Shown here piece by piece: positions 1-5,291 of a DNA stretch of 11,121 nucleotides; position 1 is the stretch's first letter, and every line of letters starts with the position of its first letter. This DNA comes from DATGMP01 sp035293565 (lineage in GTDB: Bacteria; Pseudomonadota; Alphaproteobacteria; BOG-932; Roseiterribacteraceae): positions 1 to 11,121 of the forward strand of contig DATGMP010000096.1 of assembly GCA_035293565.1 (NCBI GenBank). Reading direction: 5' to 3'. The translations under genes were made by a program, and so were the position numbers. Under the pieces are notes generated by a model that worked only from the letters and a program-made list of their open reading frames with translations, had not been told where the DNA came from and searched no databases.

Positions 1-303
1 GTTCTGGAGGAGATGCTGCCGGTCGCGGGCGGGATCGGCGGCGCGCTGACCGACCAGCAGAACCGTCAATGGACCGCCCATCTTGCGGTCAACATCAATC
101 TGCGCTCGATCGACACCGGCCAGCTCATCTCGGCCACCGGCTTCCGCATCGAGCATCTGATCACCACACCGCAAAGCGCCAATGACAAGGATCTGCGTGA
201 AGCTCAGGCTCGCCTGATCCGCGAGGCTATGGAGGATTTCAACCGCGGAATGGAGATGACGCTGAAGCAGGACATGCCGCAGATCATGATGCCGCCGTCA
301 TAG
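1..303 (+). CDS. 3' end of an unrecognised protein (partial)
   Basis: The reading frame is open from the first base to a TAG at 301-303, giving the last 100 residues of a protein whose start lies outside the window. I do not recognise the family. A glycine-rich start (VAGGIGGALT) is followed by alternating polar and hydrophobic residues that look like a beta hairpin (AHLAVNINLRSIDTGQLISA), then a charged helix of about 30 residues and a Met/Pro-rich tail ending MPQIMMPPS. The 'strand, D-TG turn, strand, long helix' arrangement loosely resembles the end of CsgG-like or other periplasmic assembly and lipoprotein domains. That is only a guess, because any signal peptide or lipobox would be upstream. 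The gene converges on folE and is separated from it by a strong terminator hairpin. Coding confidence is high because the frame is open and ends cleanly before that hairpin; functional confidence is low. Confidence 0.7.
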   Translation, partial: VLEEMLPVAGGIGGALTDQQNRQWTAHLAVNINLRSIDTGQLISATGFRIEHLITTPQSANDKDLREAQARLIREAMEDFNRGMEMTLKQDMPQIMMPPS

Positions 304-324
304 GTTCGTCAGAACAACATCAAA

Positions 325-355
325 CATCATGCCCGCAACAAGGACGGGCATGATG
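325..355 (-). terminator. Bidirectional terminator hairpin between convergent genes
   Basis: A perfect 11-bp inverted repeat pairs 325-335 with 345-355 around a 9-nt loop. It sits between the stop of the upstream + gene (303) and the stop of folE on the - strand (376). Read on the - strand, the stem is followed by a T-rich tail (TTTGATGTTGTTC), so it best fits termination of folE. On the + strand the tail is not T-rich, but the stem could still block read-through from the left gene. Confidence 0.75.
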
Positions 356-375
356 GTCGTAGTCAGCACGAGCCG

Positions 376-1017
376 TCAGATCGCGTGGCCGTGGCCGATG
401 ATGGAGAGGAATTCCTTCCGCGTCGCCTCGTTGTCGCGGAAAACGCCGATCATCTGGCTGGTCACCATGCTGACGCCGGGCTTATGGATGCCGCGGGTGG
501 TCATGCACTGGTGCTCGGCCTGGATCACCACGGCGACGCCTTGCGGGCGTAGCACTCGGTCGATCGTGGAGGCGATCTGAGCGGTCATCTTCTCCTGGAT
601 TTGCAAGCGCTTGGAGAAGATCTCGATGATTCGGGCGAGCTTGCTGATCCCGACCACGCGATTGCGCGGCAGATAGCCGACATGCGCGGTGCCGATCACC
701 GGCACCATATGATGCTCGCAATAGGATTCGAAGCGGATGTCTCGCAGCACCACCATGTCGTCGTAGCCTTCGGTCTCTTCGAAGGTGCGGGCCAGGATCT
801 CCTCGGGATCGAGTCCGTAGCCCGCGAAGAATTCCTCGTAGGAGCGCACCACCCGCTCCGGCGTAGCGCGCAGCCCCTCGCGGTCCGGATCGTCGCCGGC
901 CCAGAGAATAAGGGTGCGGACGGCCGCCTCGGCCTCGGCCCGACTGGGCCGCCGCTTCGCGGCTTCCGCAGGCTCGAGCTGGGGCTGGACGGAAGTTAGC
1001 GCGGGCTTGTTGGGCAT
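376..1017 (-). CDS. folE: GTP cyclohydrolase I
   Basis: This cytosolic enzyme opens the GTP imidazole ring to give 7,8-dihydroneopterin triphosphate, the first step of tetrahydrofolate (and often queuosine) synthesis. The 213-residue product shows type I (FolE1) signatures. CEHH (Cys100, His102, His103) supplies zinc and catalytic ligands, and Cys171 in EHQCMTTRGI is the third zinc ligand. These match E. coli Cys110, His112, His113 and Cys181 with a constant offset. The family core GISKLARIIEIFSKRLQIQE is present. The first 25 or so residues are a variable extension. The ATG at 1017 is preferred because GGAAAGAG lies just upstream; an in-frame ATG at 1029 would add four residues (MERA) but has no Shine-Dalgarno. 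apaG lies 98 nt upstream on the same strand, and the leader between them is structured. Identification is secure; the exact start is less so. Confidence 0.96.
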   Translation of the reverse strand: MPNKPALTSVQPQLEPAEAAKRRPSRAEAEAAVRTLILWAGDDPDREGLRATPERVVRSYEEFFAGYGLDPEEILARTFEETEGYDDMVVLRDIRFESYCEHHMVPVIGTAHVGYLPRNRVVGISKLARIIEIFSKRLQIQEKMTAQIASTIDRVLRPQGVAVVIQAEHQCMTTRGIHKPGVSMVTSQMIGVFRDNEATRKEFLSIIGHGHAI

Positions 1018-1115
1018 TGCTCTTTCCATTCAAAACGCGGCCATGGGCGCCGCGCTGTTCTTGAGATGTGGCCAAGGCGGTCCGGGTCAAGTAGCAGCGG
1101 CTTGGCGCCACACGT
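1018..1115 (-). promoter_or_regulatory. Structured leader of folE (possible RNA regulatory element)
   Basis: Read on the - strand, the gap between apaG and folE can form a first stem: TGTGG (1112-1108) plus CCAAG (1105-1101) pairs with the continuous arm CTTGGCCACA (1076-1067). That is 10 bp with a 2-nt bulge and a 24-nt loop. A second, terminator-like hairpin follows at 1054-1036. Only about 18 nt separate the second hairpin from the ATG, so a transcript starting anywhere upstream must pass through both. Pairing is seen directly; a regulatory role is inference. I cannot match it confidently to the known folE/THF-II riboswitch motif. Confidence 0.4.
1032..1054 (-). terminator. Terminator-like hairpin just upstream of the folE ribosome binding site
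   Basis: On the - strand CGCGGC (1054-1049), a 7-nt loop and GCCGCG (1041-1036) are followed at once by TTTT (1035-1032). This is the layout of a short intrinsic terminator. It could end the apaG transcript or act as an attenuator of folE, since it lies immediately 5' of the folE Shine-Dalgarno. The stem is only 6 bp and the T run only 4, so efficiency is uncertain. Confidence 0.45.
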
Positions 1116-1508
1116 TTAGTTGAGACGAACCGACTGATAGGGACTATCGAGCGAGAAGGCGGGGATCGCGACGTCGAACGGCTCTCCTCCCTCGCGCTCC
1201 ATGCGATAGCTCCCGACCATGATGCCGTGGGGCGTCGGCAGGGGAGTCCAGCTTCGGTATTCGAATGACTCTCCCGGCTTCAGCACCGGCTGCTCGCCTA
1301 CTACGCCCGGGCCGCGTACTTCCTGCACCCGGCCCAGCGCGTCCGTGATGCGCCAATAGCGCGAAACGAGCTTTACTGTGTCACCGCCCTGATTCTCGAT
1401 CCGGACGTGGTAGGCCCAGCGGAACTGATTTTCCGCAGGCGTGGATTCCTCTTCAAGATAGGAGGGCTCGACGCTGATGGTGATTGAGTCGGTCGAGGCT
1501 GTGTACAT
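1116..1508 (-). CDS. apaG: ApaG family protein
   Basis: The 130-residue product matches ApaG in length and features. It has an N-terminal beta-rich section (ITISVEPSYL), the F-W-AYHVRIEN strand, the WRITDALGRVQEV segment, the glycine signature GPGVVGEQP (residues 66-74), PG-SFEYRSW-PL, and a C-terminal F-V-IPAFSL tail. ApaG is a small immunoglobulin/fibronectin-III-like beta-sandwich. It is often annotated as a Co2+/Mg2+ efflux-associated protein, but its biochemical role is not settled. In enterobacteria it sits beside ksgA-apaH; here it lies upstream of folE in the same direction and diverges from a GNAT gene. No clear Shine-Dalgarno precedes the ATG, but the N-terminus fits the family, so I keep this start. 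Read-through into folE is possible but would have to cross the hairpin at 1032-1054. Confidence 0.95.
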   Translation of the reverse strand: MYTASTDSITISVEPSYLEEESTPAENQFRWAYHVRIENQGGDTVKLVSRYWRITDALGRVQEVRGPGVVGEQPVLKPGESFEYRSWTPLPTPHGIMVGSYRMEREGGEPFDVAIPAFSLDSPYQSVRLN

Positions 1509-1596
1509 GGCTGGGTGCGTCGTCGAGTGAAGAAGCTCAGACTATGACAGGCGGCGCTGTTCTCGCTAGCCCCCGGCGTGCTAACCAGCGGCAGCC

Positions 1597-2127
1597 ATGG
1601 ACATAACCCACGAGATCCCGGCGGACGGGGCCGACATCGAACGGCTCCTCGACCTCGCCTTCGGGCCGGATCGGTCGGAGAAGACGGTCTATCGTCTGCG
1701 CGCCGGGGTTGCGCCGATCGCGGAGCTCTGCACGGTCATTCGCGAGCAGGGCACGCTGCGCGGCAGCCTTCGTTTCTGGCCGGTCGTGATCGGGCCGGAG
1801 CGGGTTGCCGCACTGCTCTTAGGGCCGGTGGCCGTGGCCCCTGCGGATCGCGGCAAAGGCTACGCGCGGGCTCTCATCTGGGATGGGCTTAGACGAGCAC
1901 GGGAGCTCGGGTACCGGATCGTTTTGCTCGTCGGCGACGAGCCTTATTACGCTCAATTCGGCTTTGCCCGGCCGCTCGCCAAGCGGCTGGAGCTGCCGGG
2001 TCCGGTCGATCTCGCGCGCTTCCTGGCTCTCGAACTCGAGCCTGGAGCGCTTGGCGGCGTGTCAGGGATGCTCGGGCGCCCGGAGCCGGACGAGGCCCGA
2101 CCAGGAGCCGCCCGGCTCGCTTCCTGA
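1597..2127 (+). CDS. GNAT family N-acetyltransferase (YhbS-like)
   Basis: The 176-residue protein is a probable acetyl-CoA-dependent N-acyltransferase with unknown substrate. The first part (ITHEIPADGADIERLLDLAFG) resembles the N-terminal helix of GNAT enzymes. Residues 75-90 (LGPVAVAPADRGKGYA) form motif A, with the R-GKGYA pyrophosphate-binding loop. GDEPYYAQFGF at 113-123 is the motif-B-like segment typical of the YhbS subgroup. The last 25 residues (after about 150) are Pro/Gly/Ala-rich and probably disordered. Two cautions apply: there is no good Shine-Dalgarno before this ATG, and no partner gene hints at the substrate. It diverges from apaG across 88 bp and is followed by the tRNA-Gly promoter. 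Family assignment is firm; function is open. Confidence 0.88.
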   Translation: MDITHEIPADGADIERLLDLAFGPDRSEKTVYRLRAGVAPIAELCTVIREQGTLRGSLRFWPVVIGPERVAALLLGPVAVAPADRGKGYARALIWDGLRRARELGYRIVLLVGDEPYYAQFGFARPLAKRLELPGPVDLARFLALELEPGALGGVSGMLGRPEPDEARPGAARLAS

Positions 2128-2131
2128 GCGC

Positions 2132-2160
2132 TTGAAGTGGCTCTTCGCGGTCCGTATAAA
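2132..2160 (+). promoter_or_regulatory. Sigma70-type promoter of tRNA-Gly
   Basis: TTGAAG (2132-2137) and TATAAA (2155-2160) match the -35 and -10 consensus at 4/6 and 5/6 positions with the ideal 17-bp spacer. The predicted start near 2167 lies about 5 nt before the mature tRNA 5' end. The following GC-rich stretch resembles a stringent-type discriminator, as expected for a stable RNA promoter. Confidence 0.75.
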
Positions 2161-2171
2161 TTTCCGCCGCC

Positions 2172-2245
2172 GCGGGTGTAGCTCAATGGTAGAGCAGAAG
2201 CTTCCCAAGCTTACGACGAGGGTTCGATTCCCTTCACCCGCTCCA
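2172..2245 (+). tRNA. tRNA-Gly, anticodon CCC
   Basis: A complete cloverleaf of 74 nt with encoded CCA. The acceptor stem GCGGGTG/CACCCGC pairs fully, the D arm is GCTC-AATGGTA-GAGC, and the T arm is GAGGG-TTCGATT-CCCTT (one G-T pair). The discriminator base is T. The anticodon loop TTCCCAA puts CCC at positions 34-36, so it reads GGG codons, like E. coli glyU. The anticodon stem has four good pairs, but 27-43 is a G-A mismatch at the top. It has its own promoter upstream and a short hairpin starting at the CCA end. Confidence 0.97.
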
Positions 2246-2261
2246 ACGGCCTAGCCGTTTT
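2245..2261 (+). terminator. Short terminator-like hairpin after tRNA-Gly
   Basis: AACGGC (2245-2250), loop CTA and GCCGTT (2254-2259) form a 6-bp stem whose 3' edge runs into TTTT (2258-2261). The position directly after the tRNA fits a tRNA terminator. It is weak, and it ends only 19 nt before the next start codon, so some read-through into the prpF-like gene is plausible. Confidence 0.5.
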
Positions 2262-2280
2262 CCGTGCGATCGAATCGCTG

Positions 2281-3435
2281 ATGGCGCCACTTCGGATCCC
2301 GGCCGTCTATATGCGCGGCGGCACCAGCAAGGGCGTGTTTTTTCTGGCCGACGATCTCCCGACGGATCCGGTCGCGCGAGACCGCATTTTGATGCGCGTG
2401 ATCGGCAGCCCAGATCGTTACGCTCAACACATCGATGGAATGGGAGGAGCGACCTCCAGCACCAGCAAGGTCGCGGTGATCACCAAATCGTCGCGTCCTG
2501 GGCACGACGTCGATTATCTGTTTGGCGCCGTCTCGATCGATAAGCCCGTGATCGACTGGTCGGGCAATTGCGGCAACCTCACCGCGGCGGTCGGCCCGTT
2601 CGCGATAGCCCACAAACTGGTCGAAATCCCGGCACAAGGCGTGGCGCGCGTGCGGATATGGCAGGCCAATATTGGAAAGACGATCGTCGCCGAGGTGCCG
2701 GTCCGGGACGGGGATGTTCAGGAAGAGGGCGATTTCGCGCTCGACGGCGTGACCTTTCCCGCAGCCGAAATCAAGCTGGCGTTTCTCGAACCCGGGGCGG
2801 ACGAAAACGGCGCCATGTTCCCGACGGGTGCCTTGGTCGATCGATTCCACGTCCCGGTTGCGGGCAAGATCGAAGCGACGCTGATCAACGCCGGCAACCC
2901 GACGATTTTCATCGAAGCCGCCACTCTCGGCCTCACCGGGACCGAGTTGCAGGGCGACGTCAACGGTAATGTCGCGTTGCTCGAACGCGCTGAGATCATC
3001 CGAGCCCACGGAGCCGTCGCAATGGGGCTGGCGGCGACTACCGCCGAGGCTACGACGACGCGGCCCGCCACGCCGAAGCTCGCCTTTGTCGCTCGGCCAC
3101 GCGATTATCTCTCGTCCGACGGCCAGTCTATCGATGCCGGGAGCATCGATGTCCTCGCGCGCATCTTCTCGATGGGCGCCCTGCACCATGCGATGACCGG
3201 GACAGGCGCCGTCGCGATCGCGGTCGCGGCGGCAATTCCAGGGACCTTGGTCCACCGGATCGCGCCGGCCGGTCCTGACGGCCGAATCCGCTTCGGGCAT
3301 CCGTCTGGTATCCTCAACGCGGGCGCGGAGGCGCGGCTGGAGAACGGCCGCTGGATCGTCACCAAGGCCCTCATGAGCCGGACCGCGCGCCGCCTCATGG
3401 AAGGATGGGTGCTGGTGCCAGACATACGCGCGTGA
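2281..3435 (+). CDS. PrpF-family isomerase (2-methylaconitate isomerase / 4-oxalomesaconate tautomerase type)
   Basis: The 384-residue protein belongs to the PrpF family, two-domain proteins of the diaminopimelate-epimerase fold that isomerise unsaturated di- and tricarboxylates. The N-terminal signature IPAVYMRGGTSKGVFF is clear. Lys63 (TSSTSKVAVI) and Cys97 (SGNCGNLTAAVGPFA) correspond, as I recall, to active-site Lys73 and Cys107 of Shewanella PrpF with a constant offset of 10. INAGNPTIF and HPSGIL are further family motifs. In the 2-methylcitrate pathway PrpF works beside AcnD and PrpC; neither is here, so the substrate could instead be 4-oxalomesaconate, 3-methylitaconate or another aconitate-like acid. 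The ATG fits the family N-terminus but has no Shine-Dalgarno, and no promoter is visible between the tRNA hairpin and the start. Family is certain; substrate is open. Confidence 0.92.
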   Translation: MAPLRIPAVYMRGGTSKGVFFLADDLPTDPVARDRILMRVIGSPDRYAQHIDGMGGATSSTSKVAVITKSSRPGHDVDYLFGAVSIDKPVIDWSGNCGNLTAAVGPFAIAHKLVEIPAQGVARVRIWQANIGKTIVAEVPVRDGDVQEEGDFALDGVTFPAAEIKLAFLEPGADENGAMFPTGALVDRFHVPVAGKIEATLINAGNPTIFIEAATLGLTGTELQGDVNGNVALLERAEIIRAHGAVAMGLAATTAEATTTRPATPKLAFVARPRDYLSSDGQSIDAGSIDVLARIFSMGALHHAMTGTGAVAIAVAAAIPGTLVHRIAPAGPDGRIRFGHPSGILNAGAEARLENGRWIVTKALMSRTARRLMEGWVLVPDIRA

Positions 3436-3503
3436 AACACCGCGATTGTGCGATCGGGGCTCAAAGCTGGTATACCGCCCCCTGTGGCAGCCTGGAGCAT
3501 GGA

Positions 3504-4157
3504 TTGACCTCAGCCTTAGCACGAATCGGCCCGCGGGTTGCGGCGGTCGCTGGCATTTTAATCGGTACGATATGGGCGCTTCTGTCCTTTCATCGCGGCG
3601 CGCTCAATCCGGCTGTCATCCGCGACGTAATCGAGAACGATCCTCTGGCCCCTGCGATTTTCGTGGCGCTGCAGGTGGCGGCGAGCCTTCTGTTCGTGCC
3701 GCGCACGATTCTCGGGATCGCTGCCGGGCTGATTTTTGGATTCGCTTGGGGCTCCTTCTGGGCCCTTATCGGGGCGGAGGCCGGCGCTGCGGCGGGCTTT
3801 GCTGTCGTGCGCTGGTTGGGTGCGGGACGCTTCAACCTTGAAGATACGCCGCGGCTTGGGCCACTGATCGCGCGAGCGGAGCAGGGCGGCTGGCAGGCTG
3901 TGGCGTTGCTGAGACTCTTTCCGGGCCTGCCGCACGGAATCGTCAATACCGCCCTCGGGCTGACGCGCGTCTCCTGGCGCGATTATCTCGTCGGCTCGTT
4001 CCTCGGGATGCTGCCGATGACGCTGGCGCAGGTGGATATCGGCGCGGCCGGTGGGTTGGCGCTCACCGGCGGCCGAGGCTGGATCGTTGCGCTCGTCGGC
4101 GCGCTCGGCATCGCCGCCACGTACCTGCTGAAGAAGCTATTCGCGAAAAGCCGCTAA
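3504..4157 (+). CDS. VTT-domain (TVP38/TMEM64, DedA-superfamily) membrane protein
   Basis: An integral membrane protein of about 217 residues. Hydrophobic segments fall near residues 9-29, 49-80, 83-103, 134-150, 160-184 and 190-209. The VTT domain shows the typical FVPRTILGIAAGLIFGFAWG loop/helix with reentrant Pro, G-GA--GA-AGF--VRWLG, and the second half LLRLFPGLPHGIVNTALGLT-VSWRDYLVGSFLGMLP. Members of this superfamily are implicated in lipid scrambling or transport and envelope integrity; the substrate here is unknown. I place the start at TTG 3504, which has GGAG 6 nt upstream and begins a short basic N-terminus before the first membrane helix. The frame stays open upstream to an ATG at 3405, but those 33 residues are polar and overlap the end of the prpF-like gene. 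The TAA stop shares bases with the stop of the convergent response regulator. Confidence 0.88.
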   Translation: MTSALARIGPRVAAVAGILIGTIWALLSFHRGALNPAVIRDVIENDPLAPAIFVALQVAASLLFVPRTILGIAAGLIFGFAWGSFWALIGAEAGAAAGFAVVRWLGAGRFNLEDTPRLGPLIARAEQGGWQAVALLRLFPGLPHGIVNTALGLTRVSWRDYLVGSFLGMLPMTLAQVDIGAAGGLALTGGRGWIVALVGALGIAATYLLKKLFAKSR

Positions 4158-4513
4158 GGCTCGACGATCGATAGGATCGCGGCCAGGACCGACAGGGGGC
4201 GGTAGGGCTTCGACAACACGGCACCCTCGGTGCTCCGGGCTTCGGCCAGGGCGCTGGAATAGCCCGAGGTCAGCAGCACGCGCGTAGCAGGCCATCTCGC
4301 GCGGACTTGGCGCGCAAGGTCGCAGCCGTCCATCGAACCCGGCATTTTGACATCGCTGAACAGCAAGCTGATGTCGTTTTCCTTTTCCAGCACGGTCACG
4401 GCCTCGTCGGCGTTCTCCGCCTCGAGCACGTCGAACCCGGAATCGCGCAAGAATTCAGCGATCATCGCGCGGATGAAAGCGTCGTCCTCAGCGATTAGCA
4501 GTCTTGCCGGCAC
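4154..4513 (-). CDS. Single-domain response regulator (CheY-like receiver)
   Basis: A stand-alone receiver of 119 residues with no output domain. From the GTG at 4513 the landmarks are the acidic pair in LLIAEDDAF (Asp10-Asp11), phospho-acceptor Asp54 in SDVKMPG, Thr82 in LLTSGY, and Lys102 in SKPYRP. All conserved receiver residues are present, so phosphotransfer should work. The sequence resembles receivers attached to alphaproteobacterial hybrid kinases. Lacking a DNA-binding domain, it should act by protein contact or as a phosphate relay/sink. The GTG at 4513 is chosen because GGGAGG lies 8 nt upstream and family proteins start close to this point. An upstream in-frame GTG at 4537 would add eight residues that include the Shine-Dalgarno itself. 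It converges on the VTT gene with a shared CTAA (4154-4157) and diverges from the TPR gene. Confidence 0.93.
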   Translation of the reverse strand: MPARLLIAEDDAFIRAMIAEFLRDSGFDVLEAENADEAVTVLEKENDISLLFSDVKMPGSMDGCDLARQVRARWPATRVLLTSGYSSALAEARSTEGAVLSKPYRPLSVLAAILSIVEP

Positions 4514-4571
4514 GCACTTATCCTCCCAGTTTTCCACAGGCTAACATCATTTAACTTGTGGATCAAATACT

Positions 4572-4599
4572 TGGCAGCCGTGCATGGTCTTGCATGCCA
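4572..4599. promoter_or_regulatory. Possible operator: paired TGCATG palindromes in a divergent intergenic region
   Basis: Two copies of the self-complementary hexamer TGCATG start at 4581 and 4591, exactly 10 bp apart, inside an outer inverted repeat TGGCA (4572-4576)/TGCCA (4595-4599). The site lies between the divergent response regulator and TPR genes. Same-face spacing suggests a dimeric DNA-binding protein, but no convincing -35/-10 pair could be placed around it. Repeats are seen; function is inferred. Confidence 0.25.
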
Positions 4600-4639
4600 G
4601 AGTTATGGTAAACTTTCCGTTAGCTTGAAGGAGGCGCAA

Positions 4640-5224
4640 ATGCGCAATGACCTTCATCTCGCGGTTGCAGCAATTGCGATCCTGACCACAATCGGCGGAT
4701 CGACGGCCGACGCAGCGGTCACGGTCATGGGCGGAGGGCTCGGGGAGGCCTGTTCCAAAGCGGCGAAGGTCGCATCGCGAAGCGCGATCGCCGACGACAA
4801 TGGAATCCGGACCTGTACGTTAGCTATCGAGAACGAGGTGCTCGCGACGAGGGACCTCGCCGGGACTTATGTCAATCGCGGGATATTGCGGATGACTCGG
4901 ACCTGGTATCGCGATGCCGAAAGCGACTTCAATATGGCGTTGTATCTTATGCCGACCTTGGGGGAGGCCTATGTCAATCGCGGCGCCGCCAGGATCGGCG
5001 AGCGCCGTTATGCCGAAAGCCTAACCGACATCGACAGGGGCCTGGCCCTCGGTTCGGAGGAGCCCGAAAAGGCCTATTTCGACCGTGCCCTCGCCCATGA
5101 ATTCCTGGACGACATGAAGGCCGCCTATTTCGACTATCTGAAGGCGTCCGAGCTCAAGCCGGATTGGGAGGCACCCAAGAGGGAGCTCGCTCGCTTCACC
5201 GTGTCCCGCGCGCCGCAGCACTGA
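4640..5224 (+). CDS. Exported tetratricopeptide-repeat protein
   Basis: A 194-residue protein with a likely Sec signal peptide: short N-terminus with Arg2, hydrophobic core LAVAAIAILTTIGG, and a probable signal peptidase I site after Ala25 (TADA|AVTV). The mature part has two cysteines (Cys38, Cys59) that could form a disulfide in the periplasm. Roughly three TPR units follow at about 74-107, 108-141 and 142-175, with the typical YVNRG---/A--DF--AL--MP pattern, e.g. AGTYVNRGILRM and EAYVNRGAARIGERRYAESLTD. TPRs are protein-binding scaffolds, so no specific role can be named. The ATG at 4640 is well supported by AAGGAGG (4628-4634) 5 nt upstream. The frame is open further back to 4556, but that stretch would place a long extension before the signal peptide. 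Similar exported TPR proteins are common in sphingomonads. Confidence 0.9.
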   Translation: MRNDLHLAVAAIAILTTIGGSTADAAVTVMGGGLGEACSKAAKVASRSAIADDNGIRTCTLAIENEVLATRDLAGTYVNRGILRMTRTWYRDAESDFNMALYLMPTLGEAYVNRGAARIGERRYAESLTDIDRGLALGSEEPEKAYFDRALAHEFLDDMKAAYFDYLKASELKPDWEAPKRELARFTVSRAPQH

Positions 5225-5243
5225 CGCGATCGACGTTCCCCGA

Positions 5244-5279
5244 GGCGAGCCCTTTTGCTAGTGAAGCAGGGGTCTCGCC
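5244..5279 (+). promoter_or_regulatory. Hairpin directly before the dehydrogenase ribosome binding site
   Basis: GGCGAGCCC (5244-5252) pairs with GGGG-T-CTCGCC (5269-5279) with one bulged T. TGCT/AGCA (5256-5259/5265-5268) extends the stem around an AGTGA loop. The 3' arm ends 2 nt before GGAG (5282-5285), the Shine-Dalgarno of the next gene. There is no T run, so it is a poor intrinsic terminator for the TPR gene. It could serve as a transcript-end or leader structure. Confidence 0.35.
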
Positions 5280-5291
5280 CCGGAGTGATGC

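Noticed and set aside
482..1111. Overlapping 209-codon frame on the - strand across folE
   Set aside because: Shadow frame, Arg-rich, no domain; folE in the other frame has all catalytic residues.
1018..1115. Calling the folE leader a THF-II riboswitch
   Set aside because: Position fits, but I could not find that motif's conserved sequence; only the stems themselves are supported.
2172..2300. tRNA-Gly as an integration site for a mobile island
   Set aside because: No integrase, no repeat of the tRNA 3' end elsewhere in the window, and no change in gene style downstream.
3446..3476. Promoter TTGTGC-N19-TATACC upstream of the VTT gene
   Set aside because: Spacer is too long and the -10 match poor; GGTATACC there is also a plain palindrome. 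Left unannotated.
3405..3503. N-terminal extension of the VTT membrane protein from ATG 3405 or GTG 3432
   Set aside because: The segment is polar and overlaps or abuts the prpF-like stop; TTG 3504 has a GGAG at correct spacing and gives a normal membrane-protein N-terminus.
2251..3522. 423-codon open frame on the - strand covering the prpF-like gene
   Set aside because: The + strand product has intact PrpF motifs and active-site residues; the antisense product is low-complexity Arg/Asp/Gly without a domain.
4571..4596. Sigma54-like TGGCA...TTGCA promoter upstream of the TPR gene
   Set aside because: The GG and GC elements are 17 bp apart instead of the required 10.
4556..4639. Upstream extension of the TPR protein
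   Set aside because: It would bury the signal peptide and ignore the near-perfect AAGGAGG before ATG 4640.
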